DNA of 50,140 nt from an uncultured bacterium (GTDB lineage Bacteria; Zixibacteria; MSB-5A5; CAIYYT01), in NCBI GenBank assembly GCA_903903945.1, contig CAIVAP010000234.1:1-50140 (forward strand). The letters are read 5' to 3'. Position 1 is the first letter of the stretch, and each line of letters starts with the position of its first letter. The notes under the pieces are model-generated. The model did not search any database. It was not told the origin of the DNA and was given only the letters and a program-made list of their open reading frames with translations. The position numbers and the translations under genes are program-made. Of this stretch, positions 28,756 to 36,361 are shown one piece after another.

Positions 28756-28863
28756 CTAAAACAATGGGTGGAAAGAGCGGAATCTGCTTCGAGTATTACT
28801 TTAAGTACGATGCATAATGCGCGTGGTTTCAACGTGCCTTTGGATGCAGCGAAGGGCCATTCG

Positions 28864-28998
28864 TCGGCACACCCCCGCGTGGGTGCCCTGATTCAATTAT
28901 GTGATCGGTCTTCAGCAAACAATAACATTGGCTTGCCCTCACACGCGACCCATGAATGCCGTCCACGACCATGGGCAACCACATGGGGTTGCCCCTAC
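28864..28998. repeat. REP pair, family B, degenerate copy
   Basis: Left arm 28864-28889 (GTCGGCACACCC..., a worn version of GTAGGGGCACCC with stem GGGTGCCC), right arm 28973-28998 inverted (foot GTAGGGGCAACC on the minus strand). The spacer shares CTGATTCAATTATGTGATCGG with the copy at 29206 but has a longer interior. The right foot supplies the stop codon of the second RAYT gene. Between dtd and this repeat (28653-28863) only the promoter is seen. Confidence 0.8.
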
Positions 28999-29549
28999 GA
29001 ATGTTCTGGATCCCTTGCCCACTTCACTGGGTTGTCAATGATGTACTGCCGCGCTCGGTTCAGTTCATCCTCATTGCGAATCACATGCTCGTAGTAGTTG
29101 CGCTGCCACAACCGTCCGCTAAAACGAGGCCATGCTTGCTCACTGACGCCTCGGATGTATGCATTCGTGGTCATCGTCTTGAACCAGTCAATCGCATCGC
29201 CAACTGTAGGGGCACCCCCGCGTGGGTGCCCTGATTCAGTTGTGTGATCGGGCTTCGGCTGGCAACCGCATGGGGTTGCCCCTACAATCGTGAGGACACC
29301 GTGAAAATGGTTGGGCATGACTACGAATTCGTCTGGTTCAATCGTTAGAAACTTGGTGGGCAACTTTAACCACCAGTCTTCTATCATTCGTCCGGCAGCC
29401 CACAACTTGATGCCGGATTCGCATGGTTCCCCGAAGAGGCAGAGCTTACCTTGAGCACAGATGGTGATGAAGTAGGCGCCTTCTTGAGAGTAGTCGTAAT
29501 CCCGAAGTCGAAGAGATCGACGATGGTGTTGCTGTAGGTTGTCCGGCAT
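28995..29549 (-). mobile_element. REP-associated tyrosine transposase (RAYT), copy 2
   Basis: A 184-residue Y1/HUH transposase of a different subgroup from the one at 6403. ATG 29549 has GGAGG four bases upstream; 29591 is a longer alternative. The N-terminus LRLRDYDYSQEGAYFITICAQ, the HUH pair in MPNHFHGVL, and the catalytic Tyr in ARQYIIDNPVKW are present, as is the conserved WFKTMTTNAYIRGV and LWQRNYYEHVIRNEDEL. Between the HUH strand and WFKTM a loop of about 28 residues (rich in Gly, Pro, His) is encoded by a complete palindrome pair at 29206-29285, without breaking the frame. Its TAG stop is the foot of another palindrome. The same repeat family flanks the gene on both sides. Confidence 0.88.
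29206..29285. repeat. REP pair, family B, inside the RAYT reading frame
   Basis: Left palindrome 29206-29231 begins GTAGGGGCACCC (stem GGGCACCC/GGGTGCCC); right palindrome 29261-29285 is inverted with foot GTAGGGGCAACC on the minus strand. The 80-base unit lies wholly in coding sequence. Confidence 0.88.
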
Positions 29550-29593
29550 CTGCCCTCCGTTGAGACACTTCTGCATGTGGTCTGTAAGCAAAA

Positions 29594-29618
29594 GGCAACC
29601 ACATGCGGTTGCCCCTAC
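29594..29618 (-). repeat. Single REP, family B, at the rpiB stop codon
   Basis: On the minus strand GTAGGGGCAACC leads a near-perfect palindrome (GGCAACCGCATG/ TGGTTGCC). Its TAG is the stop codon of rpiB (29615-29617). Confidence 0.88.
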
Positions 29619-30046
29619 AAAATCGAAAACTTCTTCACTCTATTCGCATGCCTTCCCCCTTCAAACTTCGTCTCCAGCCACACCTTGACGATCTTCTCTG
29701 CCAACTCCGGTGTCATCCATTTGGAGCCGAGCGTCAGAACATTGGCGTCATTGTGCTGGCGCGAGAGTTGAGCCATCTCTTCAGTGAGAGCATACGCGCC
29801 GCGGATTTCGGGAAGTTTGTTGACCACCATGTTCATGCCGTTGCCGGTCCAGCAGACGGTGATACCGCGGTCAGATTCATGATTCGCCACCGAAACAGCG
29901 ACACGCATGCCATAGTCGGGATAGTCGGTCGACTCTTCGGAGTCGGTGCCGAAATCGACGACCTCGTATCCGAGCTTGGTGAGAAAAACTTTGATGTCTT
30001 CTTTGAGAGCGTAACCCTTGTGGTCAGCGCCGAGAGCGATTTTCAT
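29615..30046 (-). CDS. rpiB: Ribose-5-phosphate isomerase B (RpiB/LacA/LacB family)
   Basis: A 143-residue sugar-phosphate isomerase interconverting ribose 5-phosphate and ribulose 5-phosphate in the pentose phosphate pathway. It starts MKIALGADHKGYALKE, the family signature, has DYPDYG, and retains a Cys at the catalytic position, but in the form CWTGNGM rather than the usual CGTGIGM. RQHNDANVLTLG is the second conserved active-site segment. The length is normal. The stop codon lies in a REP foot. ilvE is the upstream gene, separated by about 140 bases of hairpin-rich repeat. Confidence 0.93.
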   Translation of the reverse strand: MKIALGADHKGYALKEDIKVFLTKLGYEVVDFGTDSEESTDYPDYGMRVAVSVANHESDRGITVCWTGNGMNMVVNKLPEIRGAYALTEEMAQLSRQHNDANVLTLGSKWMTPELAEKIVKVWLETKFEGGRHANRVKKFSIL

Positions 30047-30069
30047 TTGATTCCCCTATCTACGCTAAG

Positions 30070-30161
30070 CCCACCGCAAGCGGTGGGGCACCCAACTGGC
30101 AAGCCCCTTACCCTCTCCCCTGGCCCCTCTCCCTTGAAGGGAGAGGGGTTGGGGTGAGGGT
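30070..30161. repeat. Two hairpin repeats between ilvE and rpiB
   Basis: A small perfect hairpin at 30070-30087 (CCCACCGC, AA, GCGGTGGG) is followed at 30110-30161 by a 52-base near-palindrome of C-rich and G-rich halves (ACCCTCTCCCC ... GGGGTGAGGGT with an inner CCCTCTCCC/GGGAGAGGG stem). Such pyrimidine/purine palindromes are scattered in many bacterial genomes. They lie in the path of transcription from ilvE to rpiB and may attenuate it. Confidence 0.75.
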
Positions 30162-30184
30162 GCATAATCTTGGCTCCCTACTGA

Positions 30185-31102
30185 TCACACGAACGTCAGC
30201 CAGCCGTGCTTGTCATTACCGTTCTCGATCACGTCGAAGAACGCTTGCTGCAACTTACGCGTGATCGGTCCGGCAACACCTTCGCCGATTGTGATACGAT
30301 CAATCGAACGAATTGGCGTGATTTCCGCTGCCGAACCGGTAAGGAATACTTCGTCCGCGATATAGAGCATCTCGCGAGGAATGTTGCGTTCCCACACATC
30401 AATTCCCATTTCGCGTGCCAGCGTAATCACCGTCTTGCGTGTAATGCCGGGGAGAATCGAAGCATTGTAGGGTGGCGTCAGCAAACAGCCTTCGAAATAA
30501 ACGAAGATATTCTCGCCCGAACCCTCGGACACCATGCCGTTGTGATCAAGCGCGATACCTTCGACATAGCCGTTCTGAATCGCTTCCAGTTTGATGAGTT
30601 GGCTATTCATGTAGTTGGCGCCCGCCTTTGCCATCGCCGGGAAGGTATTCGAAGCCATCCGATTCCACGATGACACACAGACGTCAACACCCTTGTCCAG
30701 CGCATCGGCGCCGAGATATTTTCCCCACCGCCAAACCGCAATAGCGACGTCGATCGGACAACTGGACGGGTCAACACCGAGCGCATTGTAGCCGCGGTAA
30801 ACCAACGGGCGGATATAGCAGCTATCCATCTTGTTGACACGGATCAGTTCCAGTTGCGCCTGGTTCAATTGCTCGGGCGTGTACGGGATTTTCATCTTAT
30901 ATATTTTGCACGAATCGAATAGGCGCTTGGTATGTTCGGCGAGGCGAAACACGGCGGTGCCCTTCTTTGTATTGTAGCATCTTACTCCCTCAAAGAGACT
31001 GCTTCCGTAATGGACGACATGCGAGAGCACGTGAATTTTCGCGTCATCCCAGTTGACAAACTGACCGTTCATCCAAACCTTGTCAACTTTTTCGAAAGCC
31101 AT
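30185..31102 (-). CDS. ilvE: Branched-chain amino acid aminotransferase
   Basis: A 305-residue fold-type IV PLP enzyme that interconverts leucine, isoleucine or valine with their 2-oxo acids, using glutamate/2-oxoglutarate. It starts with VWMNGQFVNWDDAKIHVLSH; HYGSSLFEGVRCY, the PLP lysine in NSQLIKLEA, and SEGSGENIFVYFEG with the later TGSAAEITPIRSID are typical. It is the last of the acyl-CoA genes in its transcript, 18 bases after an acyl-CoA dehydrogenase, which supports a catabolic use for leucine in this setting, although the enzyme is reversible. Confidence 0.95.
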   Translation of the reverse strand: MAFEKVDKVWMNGQFVNWDDAKIHVLSHVVHYGSSLFEGVRCYNTKKGTAVFRLAEHTKRLFDSCKIYKMKIPYTPEQLNQAQLELIRVNKMDSCYIRPLVYRGYNALGVDPSSCPIDVAIAVWRWGKYLGADALDKGVDVCVSSWNRMASNTFPAMAKAGANYMNSQLIKLEAIQNGYVEGIALDHNGMVSEGSGENIFVYFEGCLLTPPYNASILPGITRKTVITLAREMGIDVWERNIPREMLYIADEVFLTGSAAEITPIRSIDRITIGEGVAGPITRKLQQAFFDVIENGNDKHGWLTFV

Positions 31103-31120
31103 ATATCCTCCTACTTCAGA

Positions 31121-32272
31121 TTAAGCATCTACTTTAATGGATTTGAGTATAGCACGGGCGATGACCATTCGTTGTATTTCGGACGTGCCTTCGCCGATTT
31201 CAGTCAATTTCATATCGCGATACATTCTCTCGACCGGATACCGTGGTGAGTAGCCGTCGCCACCTAACACTCCTATTGCTTCGGAAGTGACAAAGTTGCA
31301 TACCTCGGCAGCGTAGAGCTTCGCCATTGCCGATTGCTGAGAGTAATTCTGTTTCTTGTCCTTCATCACGCTGGCGCCGTAAATCAATCCGCGAGCCGCC
31401 TCGATGCGAGTGGCCATATCTGCCAGCTTCCATTGGATTGCCTGATACTCGCCAATGGGTTTGCCGAACTGCTTGTGCGTGGCGGCATATTTCGCAGCGA
31501 CCTCAAAGGCGCCGACAGACAGACCGAGCGCCATAGCGCCGATAGAGATGCGTCCGCCATCCAGCGTAATCATGAACTGCTTGAATCCCTCCCCCTCCGC
31601 ACCCATGCGATTCTCAACCGGCACGTGGACATCGTCGAAGTGCATGAAGGCCGTGTCGGAACCGCGGCAACCCATCTTGTTCTCTTTCTTGCCAATCGAA
31701 AAGCCGGGCATTCCCTTCTCAAGAATGAACGACGAGATGCCTTTGACTCCGCCACTCTTGTCGGTGCGTGCGGTGACGATGGCGTACTTGCAGAGATTCG
31801 AGGAAGTGATCCAACTCTTAGTGCCGTTGAGGACGTAGTGATCTCCGTTACGGACGGCGACCGATTGCGTGCCGCCGGCATCGGAACCGGCCTGCGGTTC
31901 GGTCAGTCCGAATGCGACCAAGACCGCTTGCGACGAATCAGTCTTGAGATAGCGGTCACGCTGTTCCGGCGTGCCGAAACTGTAGATCGGCCCGACACCA
32001 AGCGAGTTGTGTGCGGCGACCGTCAATCCCGTGGAACCACAGACGCGACACAATTCTTCGACGATGATGGAATACTGGACGGTGTTATAGTTTATGCCGC
32101 CGTACTCTTCGGGTAGCTGGATTTTCCACCAGCCCTTTTTCTGCAGCTTCTCCAGATTTTCCTTTGGGAATATCTGCTCTTCGTCGGCTTTAGCAGCCAA
32201 AGGTGCAATTTCCGACTCGCAGAAGGCCCTGACCTCTGCGCGGAACCCGGTGTATTCAGAATCTGCGAACAT
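31121..32272 (-). CDS. Acyl-CoA dehydrogenase (short/branched chain type)
   Basis: A 383-residue FAD enzyme oxidising an acyl-CoA to the 2-enoyl-CoA and passing electrons to ETF. Helical N-domain with PEEYGGINY, middle beta domain with LTEPQAGSDAGGTQS and KSWITSS (FAD-binding), C-terminal helical domain with FGKPIGEYQAIQWKLADMATRIEAAR. The catalytic base is at the usual C-terminal position (Glu in GEGTSEIQR), unlike isovaleryl-CoA dehydrogenases, where it is moved to an earlier helix. The ATG overlaps the stop of the next dehydrogenase gene (TGATG). Substrate is probably a short or branched acyl-CoA, judged from neighbours. Confidence 0.9.
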   Translation of the reverse strand: MFADSEYTGFRAEVRAFCESEIAPLAAKADEEQIFPKENLEKLQKKGWWKIQLPEEYGGINYNTVQYSIIVEELCRVCGSTGLTVAAHNSLGVGPIYSFGTPEQRDRYLKTDSSQAVLVAFGLTEPQAGSDAGGTQSVAVRNGDHYVLNGTKSWITSSNLCKYAIVTARTDKSGGVKGISSFILEKGMPGFSIGKKENKMGCRGSDTAFMHFDDVHVPVENRMGAEGEGFKQFMITLDGGRISIGAMALGLSVGAFEVAAKYAATHKQFGKPIGEYQAIQWKLADMATRIEAARGLIYGASVMKDKKQNYSQQSAMAKLYAAEVCNFVTSEAIGVLGGDGYSPRYPVERMYRDMKLTEIGEGTSEIQRMVIARAILKSIKVDA

Positions 32273-33423
32273 CAGCGTTGCGTCTCTTGCATGAGCGCAC
32301 GCGCGATCACCATCTTCTGCGCTTCAGTGGTTCCTTCATAAATCTCGGTGATACGGGCGTCGCGGAAATAACGCTCGACGGCGTACTCCTTGACATAGCC
32401 GTATCCGCCATGTATCTGCACAGCTTCGTTGGCGACATAATTCGCCGTCTGCGATGAAAACAGCTTCGCCATGGAAATCTCTTTTACGTGCGGTTCACCG
32501 GAATCATACAGTACTGCCGCCCGATAGGTTAGTAACCGTGAGGCGTCGATACGGGTTGCCATCTCGGCGAGCTTGAACTGCGTCGCTTGAAACTCGATAA
32601 TTGGCTGTCCAAACTGCTTGCGTTCGCGAGCGTAGGAGACGGCTTCGGCAAATGCCGCTTCGGCAATTCCGAGCGCCTGTGCGGCGACACCGACACGCCC
32701 GGCTTCAAGCAGCGAGAAAGCAACCTTCAACCCGTGATTTTCTTCACCGAGCAATTGCGACACCGGAACATTACAGTCAACAAATGAGACTTCACGCGTA
32801 TCGGAAGCTTTTAGACCCATTTTTTTCTCCGGCTGGCCCAAGTTCATCCCCTTGGCATCTTTTTCAACGATGATGCAAGAGATACCCTTGCGTCCCTTCG
32901 CTGGATCAGTAATGGCAAACACCAGGAAGATCGTGGCGTAACCTGCGGAAGTCACCCAGCTCTTGGTGCCATTGAAGACAAAATCGTTGCCTGATCTAAT
33001 GGCGCGACATTGCAGCGAACCCGCGTCTGTACCGGCGCCCGGTTCCGACAGGCAGTAGGAACTGATATACTCGCCTGCTGCCAACTTGGGCAGATACTTG
33101 CTCTTCTGCTCATCGGAGCCGTAGCGGCTGATCGCTTTGATAACGAGTGAATTCTGCACCGAGATGGCAATCGCCAACGCCGCGCACATCTTGGAAATCT
33201 CTTCGATCACGAGCGCATAACTGAGATAATCGATCGCAAGGCCACCATACTCCTCCGGCGCCAGCAAGCCGAAATAGCCGAGCTCGGCAGTCTCTTTCAG
33301 CAACTCCGCCGGTAAATGCGATTTGGCGTCGAGCTCTTCCGCGATTGGTTTGAGTCGCTTTTCAGCAAACTCGCGAGCCGTATCGCGCATCAGAATCTGG
33401 TCTTCAGATAAATTGAAATCCAT
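32272..33423 (-). CDS. Acyl-CoA dehydrogenase (butyryl-CoA dehydrogenase-like)
   Basis: A 383-residue paralogue of the next gene. It begins MDFNLSEDQILMRDTAREFAEKRL, shows LSEPGAGTDAGSLQ and KSWVTSAG for FAD, FGQPIIEFQATQFKLAEMATRIDASR, HGGYGYVKEYAVERYFRDARI, and the catalytic Glu in IYEGTTEAQ. The sequence style is closest to short-chain (butyryl-CoA) dehydrogenases. It is coupled to the dehydrogenase downstream by a one-base overlap, so the two may handle different chain types in the same pathway. Upstream, after a 160-base gap with a hairpin, lies the 3-hydroxyacyl-CoA dehydrogenase gene. Confidence 0.9.
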   Translation of the reverse strand: MDFNLSEDQILMRDTAREFAEKRLKPIAEELDAKSHLPAELLKETAELGYFGLLAPEEYGGLAIDYLSYALVIEEISKMCAALAIAISVQNSLVIKAISRYGSDEQKSKYLPKLAAGEYISSYCLSEPGAGTDAGSLQCRAIRSGNDFVFNGTKSWVTSAGYATIFLVFAITDPAKGRKGISCIIVEKDAKGMNLGQPEKKMGLKASDTREVSFVDCNVPVSQLLGEENHGLKVAFSLLEAGRVGVAAQALGIAEAAFAEAVSYARERKQFGQPIIEFQATQFKLAEMATRIDASRLLTYRAAVLYDSGEPHVKEISMAKLFSSQTANYVANEAVQIHGGYGYVKEYAVERYFRDARITEIYEGTTEAQKMVIARALMQETQR

Positions 33424-33533
33424 TGTTGGTTCGCCTATGTCAAATGCTCAATTTTCGAGTCATAAGCCGAGGGGCGAGCCGCGCCCTCATCGGCCAGTCA
33501 ATTAACGAATGTTTGCTATCGAAGTCAAGCAAC

Positions 33534-33559
33534 AAGGGGCACACGCGTGTGTGCCCCTT
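33534..33559. repeat. Perfect hairpin between hbd and acyl-CoA dehydrogenase
   Basis: An 11-base stem AAGGGGCACAC with GTGTGCCCCTT around loop GCGT. There is no long T run on either strand, so it is a weak terminator or RNA processing or stability signal rather than a clear Rho-independent terminator. It resembles the GGGGCAC palindromes of repeat family B but lacks the GTAG foot. Confidence 0.7.
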
Positions 33560-33585
33560 ATGACCAAATTCAACAGCGGCCTACT

Positions 33586-34437
33586 CTATTCGTAGTCGTA
33601 GAAACCCTTCTTGGTTTTGCGACCGAGCCACCCCGACTGCACCATTTTGCGCAATAAGGGACAAGGGCGATACTTCGAATCAGAATAGCCGTTGTAGAGC
33701 GTCTCCATGATCGCCAGACAGACATCCAAACCTATGAAATCGGCCAGAGTCAGCGGACCCATCGGATGGTTGGCGCCTAACTTCATCACGGTGTCGATCT
33801 CGTCCCGGGAAGAAACGCCTTCCATCAGTGTAAAGATCGCTTCGTTGATCATCGGCATGAGAATTCGGTTGGCGACAAAACCGGGATAATCGTTGACTTC
33901 AACCGGCGTCTTATCCAGCGTCAGGCAAAGGTTCTTGATCGTATGGCAAGTTTCGTCGCTGGTCGCCATGCCCCGAATGACCTCGACCAGTTTCATTAGT
34001 GGTACCGGGTTCATAAAGTGCATGCCGATGAACTTGTCTTTTCTGCTGGTGGCCGCGGCAATCTGCGTGATCGGCAAAGAAGACGTGTTGGAAGCGAAAA
34101 TCACTTCCGGTGGGCAGACTTTATCAACGTCGCTCCAGAAACGGTTCTTGACCTGCAAGTCCTCGAAAATCGCCTCGATAACCAGATTTGAGCTACTCAA
34201 TGTGCGCGTGTCGATCGTGGCTTTGATCCGACTAATTGTAGCGTTCTGTACTTCCTCTGTAATCAGACCCTTCTTGACCTGCCGAGCGAGATTCCCTCTG
34301 ATTGTCTCTATACCACGCTTAACCAGGTCTTCAGTCGTATCAAGCAGCGTGACATTGAATCCCTTGGCCGCAAAAACGTGCGCGATACCGTTGCCCATTG
34401 TGCCGGCTCCGGCTACTGCAACATTCTTTATCTCCAT
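33586..34437 (-). CDS. hbd: 3-hydroxybutyryl-CoA dehydrogenase
   Basis: A 283-residue NAD(P)-dependent enzyme that interconverts 3-hydroxyacyl-CoA and 3-oxoacyl-CoA. The Rossmann motif is GAGTMGNGIAHVFAAKGFNV (10-29), the catalytic His is in IGMHFMNPVPLMKLVEVI, followed by FVANRILMPMINEA and MKLGANHPMGPLTLADFIGLD, all family signatures. Monofunctional and of normal length. It sits 26 bases after the thiolase gene, forming a thiolase-hbd pair as in butyrate or beta-oxidation operons. Confidence 0.95.
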   Translation of the reverse strand: MEIKNVAVAGAGTMGNGIAHVFAAKGFNVTLLDTTEDLVKRGIETIRGNLARQVKKGLITEEVQNATISRIKATIDTRTLSSSNLVIEAIFEDLQVKNRFWSDVDKVCPPEVIFASNTSSLPITQIAAATSRKDKFIGMHFMNPVPLMKLVEVIRGMATSDETCHTIKNLCLTLDKTPVEVNDYPGFVANRILMPMINEAIFTLMEGVSSRDEIDTVMKLGANHPMGPLTLADFIGLDVCLAIMETLYNGYSDSKYRPCPLLRKMVQSGWLGRKTKKGFYDYE

Positions 34438-34463
34438 TATGACTATCTCCCGGTTAGTCGGTA

Positions 34464-35654
34464 TTACATCATTTCAATCGCCAATGCCACGGCGTGACCA
34501 CCGCCAAGGCAGAGCGTCGCCAGGCCGGTTTTCTTGCCGCGATCTTTCAAAGCGTAGATCAGAGTCGTAAGAATACGCGCACCGGAAGCGCCGATCGGAT
34601 GCCCCAGCGCTACCGAGCCGCCGTTCACATTGACGCGATTCCAATCCCAACCGAGTCCCTTGCCGTCGGCCAGCGCCTGCACGCTGAATGCTTCGTTGGC
34701 TTCGATCAAGTCGAAGTGTCCAATGCCGACACCCATCTTCTTCATAAGTTTCTGCACCGCGAAAATCGGCGCGAAGAAAAGCTCTTCCGGCGGTGTTCCG
34801 GCTGTCGTGTAGGCGATGACACGCGCCATTGGTTTCAGACCGTTGGCTTCGGCATAGGCAAGCGAACTGACCACCAAAGCAGAGGCGCCATCGTTGATGC
34901 CGGGTGCGTTACCAGCGGTAACCGTGCCTTCTTTTTCGAATGCCGGTTTGAGTCTGGCGAGTAGCTCGACAGAGATATCCTTGCGGGGTGATTCGTCGAT
35001 GTTGTAAACGGTCGGGTCCCCCTTTCGTTGCGGAATCAGAACGTCGAAGATCTCCTGCTTGAACTTACCCTGCTCCATTGCTGCGACGGCTTTTCTATGG
35101 GAATTGTAGGCGTACTCGTCTTGCTCCTCGCGAGTGACACCGGCTTTCTTTCCCGTATACTCGGCAGCGCTCCCCATGTGCCAATTCTTGAAAGCGCACC
35201 AGAGACCATCCTTGATCATCATGTCTTCCACGACCTGATTGCCCAGACGCATACCGGCGCGGGCGGTCGGAAGAATGTACGGGACATTGGTCATGGACTC
35301 CATACCACCGGCAACAAAGAGATCGCCGTCACCGGCTTTGATTGCCTGTGCAGACAGCATAACAGCCTTCAAACCGGAACCACAGACTTTGTTGATTGTC
35401 ATCACGGCGACTTCCGGCGGCAGACCACCATTCAGAGCCGCCTGACGCCCAGGGCATTGACCGGCGCCACCTTGAATAACTTGTCCCATGATGCATTCGT
35501 TGACATCCCGGGGATCGATACCGGCGCGCTTGACCGCTTCTTTAATCGCCAATGCGCCCAACTGCGTGCCGGAGAAACCGGCCAGCGCTCCCTGAAACTT
35601 GCCATGCGCAGTGCGGCAAGCAGAGAGAATGACTGCTTCGGATTGGTTACTCAT
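34464..35654 (-). CDS. Acetyl-CoA C-acetyltransferase (thiolase)
   Basis: A 396-residue thiolase that condenses two acetyl-CoA or cleaves 3-oxoacyl-CoA. The acylated cysteine is Cys91 in [29 protein letters not shown] carries the active His; the C-terminal Cys is in [19 protein letters not shown] is also typical. AAGGAG is about 12 bases upstream of the ATG. It begins a sub-operon (thiolase, hbd, two dehydrogenases, ilvE) after a 200-base gap that contains palindromes, so it likely has its own promoter. It is not closely similar to the archaeal-type thiolase at 42024. Confidence 0.95.
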   Translation of the reverse strand: MSNQSEAVILSACRTAHGKFQGALAGFSGTQLGALAIKEAVKRAGIDPRDVNECIMGQVIQGGAGQCPGRQAALNGGLPPEVAVMTINKVCGSGLKAVMLSAQAIKAGDGDLFVAGGMESMTNVPYILPTARAGMRLGNQVVEDMMIKDGLWCAFKNWHMGSAAEYTGKKAGVTREEQDEYAYNSHRKAVAAMEQGKFKQEIFDVLIPQRKGDPTVYNIDESPRKDISVELLARLKPAFEKEGTVTAGNAPGINDGASALVVSSLAYAEANGLKPMARVIAYTTAGTPPEELFFAPIFAVQKLMKKMGVGIGHFDLIEANEAFSVQALADGKGLGWDWNRVNVNGGSVALGHPIGASGARILTTLIYALKDRGKKTGLATLCLGGGHAVALAIEMM

Positions 35655-35854
35655 GATCTACACAACTCCTTGCCTAAAAATGAGAAAGATCTTTCTGAAC
35701 TGATTCGATTGTTGGTCACGGAGAAAAACATGAAATCTGTTAGCAACAGTTAGAGTTCTCCCCACCTCAATAGGCAGGTGAATTAATTCACAATCACAAC
35801 CTAAGCAAACTCCTGCAGCGTGGCAACTGAAATATGGGAATACTAAACTGACTG
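35655..35854 (-). promoter_or_regulatory. Intergenic region with palindromes, candidate operator
   Basis: This 200-base gap precedes the thiolase gene. It holds a perfect 14-base palindrome GTGAATTAATTCAC at 35778-35791 and a CTGTT-AGC-AACAG inverted repeat at 35737-35749. Perfect palindromes of this size are typical binding sites for TetR- or GntR-type regulators of acyl-CoA genes. No regulator gene is next to it, and the promoter itself is not clear. Confidence 0.35.
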
Positions 35855-36361
35855 TCAGGTAAGCTGGCGCAACTCTATCAGTATTTTGTCGCTGTCGACC
35901 AGTTCTCCGGCGGTGCAGTTGACTTTGACGATCTCGGCTTTGAACGGGGCGACCAGCGGGTTTTCCATTTTCATCGCTTCGACAATCAACAGTTTCTGCT
36001 TGGGCTCCACCGTCTGCCCCGGCTCGACAAGCACTTTCACGACCTTGCCCGGCATGGGGGCAACAACCTTAGATTTGTCGCCGTGTTCCCCTTGATCGGC
36101 ACCGAAATGGTCGCCGTCTTTTAATGATGGCAGATCAAATGTCGTTGTAATACAATCCGTTAACACAATTACCTTACTTGACGCTTTAACGGCAACCACC
36201 TTGTACTGCTTGCCATCGCTTCGCAGTAGAAATTCCCCATTACCGAGGTCAACAAGGTCAAAAACGTGAGTGCCCGTTGGCAAACTCAGGGTCAGTCTGT
36301 CGCCAATGCGTTCGGCTTTGACCGCCAGTACCTGACCGTTTAGCACAAACTGGTAGTCCAC
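35855..36361 (-). CDS. Biotin carboxyl carrier subunit of an acyl-CoA carboxylase
   Basis: A 168-residue biotin carrier. The GTG at 36361 is chosen because it overlaps the TAG of the biotin carboxylase gene by one base; upstream codons would lie in that gene. The first 85 residues form a beta-rich region like the connecting (BT) domain of methylcrotonyl- or propionyl-CoA carboxylase alpha subunits. The last 75 form the biotinyl domain, with VVAPMPGKVVKVLVEPGQ and EAMKMEN (biotin on Lys131). In most MCC/PCC alpha subunits these parts are fused to the biotin carboxylase; here they are a separate chain. Confidence 0.9.
   Translation of the reverse strand: MDYQFVLNGQVLAVKAERIGDRLTLSLPTGTHVFDLVDLGNGEFLLRSDGKQYKVVAVKASSKVIVLTDCITTTFDLPSLKDGDHFGADQGEHGDKSKVVAPMPGKVVKVLVEPGQTVEPKQKLLIVEAMKMENPLVAPFKAEIVKVNCTAGELVDSDKILIELRQLT

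Noticed and set aside
28864..29618. Possible CRISPR array because of repeated palindromes
   Set aside because: The repeats are in both orientations, irregularly spaced and partly coding; there are no uniform spacers and no cas genes.
31334..32116. A 260-codon frame antisense to the acyl-CoA dehydrogenase gene
   Set aside because: Shadow frame without any recognisable motif.
33534..33559. Strong Rho-independent terminator after hbd
   Set aside because: The stem is perfect but neither side has a proper T run, so it is listed as a hairpin of unknown role.
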